From Trichobilharzia szidati (Eukaryota; Platyhelminthes; Trematoda; Strigeidida; Schistosomatidae): a stretch of DNA of 64,000 nucleotides. Shown here in pieces: positions 51,701 through 54,700 of the stretch. The notes under the pieces are model-generated. The model was not told the origin of the DNA and did no database searches. It worked only from the letters and a program-made list of their open reading frames with translations. Location: positions 1,833,204 to 1,897,203 of the forward strand of contig OX235273.1 in NCBI GenBank assembly GCA_944472155.2. The letters are read 5' to 3'. Every line of letters begins with the position of its first letter. The first letter of the stretch is position 1. The translations under genes were made by a program, and so were the position numbers.

Positions 51701-54700
51701 TGATAACTCGAATCTTGTTAGCCAATGTCGTAAATTCGAGTTGCCAAATAGTGTGAATGTGTTTTTTTTGTTTATCACTGATGGACCTAGTGATCCTAGT
51801 ACTTTCAGCTGGAATGTTTTTGTTATCTTTTTATTTTCCCATCTACCCTGATTATTAAGAATCATAATATATGGCATAAAGAATTTAGAGATAAGCAAAA
51901 TATTTTTTTAATTTTTCGAAAGTTAAATTTTTTAAATATATATATATAGGATATATCATAAATAATTCCATTATGAGTTTAAGGTCAAACAAAAGATTTG
52001 TTTATCCCCGCATTTTCTTAGTTGATAAACAATTGGAAATTATCATTAGAAATTTATCTTTTGATACTTTTTATTCAAACTTCTTGACTCCTTCAGTCAG
52101 CTAGTTGGTTACTTAGTTGGTTCATCGATGGTGGCGTTTAGCTTTTTGTAGTAAACAGGTGGCACTTTGTTTTTGCTTTTCTTTCATGAGACTCATAAAT
52201 TCACTTTGCTCATTTGAACATCTGACATACACAAACAAAGAAACAAACTCGAAAATTCTCATGAACTCACTCAGTGATTTATGTGAGAATCACTTGCACA
52301 AACACACGCATTGTAGGCTTTCTTTGTTTATCCGGGATTTTTTTAAAATTTTTATTGATGGTTAGTTGTTTACTCTTCTGAGTGAATTGCTTAATAATAA
52401 TAATAATTAAGGGTTGGGTTTTAGGTTGCATATGAAATGAACTATAAATTGCAACAATGAGTTATCAAACTCGTTACATATAAAGCGGAATATATATTAT
52501 TATTTATTATTGTTCCCTTGGGTTCCTAGTGGAACATAGGGCTTCAACTGCACGTCTCCACTTGCTTCTGTCTTCTGCTGTGCTTTTCACTTGCATCCAT
52601 GTTAGTCCATACTGTTTCAACTCCTCTTCATACGATCTCCTCCATGTCACCCTTGCACTGACGTCCCACTCGCCGCTTCCCTTTCGGGTTCCACTCGAGC
52701 ATTGGCCTGACGCGCGATGTCACCCGAGCGGCCTCCTCAGCGAGTGTCCAATCCATCTCCACTTTCTCCTGCATATTTGTTGGGCGATTGGTTCTTGTTT
52801 TGTTTGTTCCCATAGTTTCTTGTTGGTTTGTTCTTTCCGGCCATCTGATCCGAAGGTGAAAGCCTTCGGAATATATATGTGTATATAAATATATTTTAGG
52901 GTTGTGTGGAAATATCACTGTCGACTTTTTTACGATGCCAATATCAGATGAAGAATCATTTAAAAATCGCTGAGGAGTCGACAGTGCTCTTTCCCTAATT
53001 TTGGACTCTACCACTTCATTAGAATCCGATGCCTAGTAGATTTTTACTGCTACCCCCTCCCGTCAGCCGCCACAATCATCCGTGAATATCTCTTCGCATT
53101 GTTGACGTGATAAGTCAATCCCAGTGGTCACAAATTCTCTGTACAGATTTAATTCCTCTCGTAAAGTGTGTCGAATATCAAGAAGTAGTTGTAACGACCA
53201 AAACTGACTCATTGTCATCTGAACAAAGGGAACCGACCATCGCGTTCGACTGCATAGCTGACCTAACCCTTATTGAGTTAATTACAGTTAAAAAATGCTC
53301 CAACGAAGGCAAAAGATTGTGATTTGCAATAAAAAATACGAAATCAAATAAATCAAATACAGAAATTTCTTAGGTGGTTGGCAGTCTGCAACCTACACAG
53401 CTTGACTAGTAAGATTTCACTGTGGTTTCCTTTGGAAATCAATTTATTCAAATAAAACTACATACACTACTGACTGATTGAGGTAAGTAGTTGCTTACCA
53501 CTCATGTCAAACTGTAGTGACTACTAGCCAGATTGAAATGATTTAAACACCAGACGGTCATCCTGCTTATTTGGGCCCAAGCTCCTCAGCGGTGTACTGT
53601 GTAGATTACAGATTGCTGACCAATTTGCAGATTGAGAATTGGATTTATGTTTTGACCAGTTCGCCCAAATAGTCAGCTAGAGGTTGAGTGGTTTGAAATG
53701 ATTAGGCTCTCGGAACGGAGACAAACGGGGTATATTTTTGATATGAGTAATATGCATCTACTGATATCAGTTGGTCAGTAGTATATAGTAGATCAAATAG
53801 TCGAAATTACCTCAAAAATACCATTAGACAGCTATGCAGTAAAGTAAACACTCTAGGTACAAAACAAATACCTTAGAACCGATCAGAATATTCCCAACAA
53901 GGTGGGATCAGAGCTCTGTCCACAAGAATCACACATGCCAACAGTTCCCACAGACAGTTCAAGGTCATAATCACCTTTATTCACTCAAACAAAATCACAT
54001 CGTAAAACAACGCATTGTCAGTATATTGCACAGCCACAAAGAGAAGCATTAACACTAGAGACTAAACAGGGACGAAACCAGGTAATAACTGTTAAGTTAG
54101 TTGAAACATCCAAAAAAGCATCAATATTGTAATTGGATAGTTCAGAAGAGATTTTCCAAACAATTATTTCGTTCAGCGAAGAGACTCTTTTCGTCGGCGA
54201 ATTCATTCACATAGCTGTACAATCGCATTTATATACAATTATTTGTGTATGTGTGTACATGAGGTTTGTCAAGTTTAGATAATTAATCAGGTAATACAAG
54301 AATGATCTAATATAGAAACAAGGTTAATTAGTATTCAAGTGTTGGCTTGTAGGGTTTTGATTGGTTACAGGATTTCATCATGAGCTGACATTAGTTAGAG
54401 AACCATTGGAAAACCTGGGAGTACTGGACAGCTGTTTCGTCCTAGTTTGGGACTCTTCATCAGTACGCACCCACCGCCAGAGTTCGAACCCAGGACCTTC
54501 TGGTTTACAAGGTGAGCTCGTATACCGTTGAGCCACTGGGACCCGATCCAATGGCCCATGAATTCTAACTTCTACCAATTCACAACATAGCGCGACCCCT
54601 AGCCAATGTCTTCGGCGAGTATTTGTCCTCACACCCGATCTGCTGCACCCTACTGGTCACGACTTCTCACTAGAAACCCAGGTAACTACCTACCTAAATA

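Noticed and set aside
53107..53322. 71-codon plus-strand frame
   Set aside because: No recognisable motif, no splice context and no copy elsewhere in the window.
54436..54472. Calling all SINE-C hammerhead blocks active ribozymes
   Set aside because: Insertions after CTGATGA and weak stem I pairing in each copy make activity uncertain without a test.
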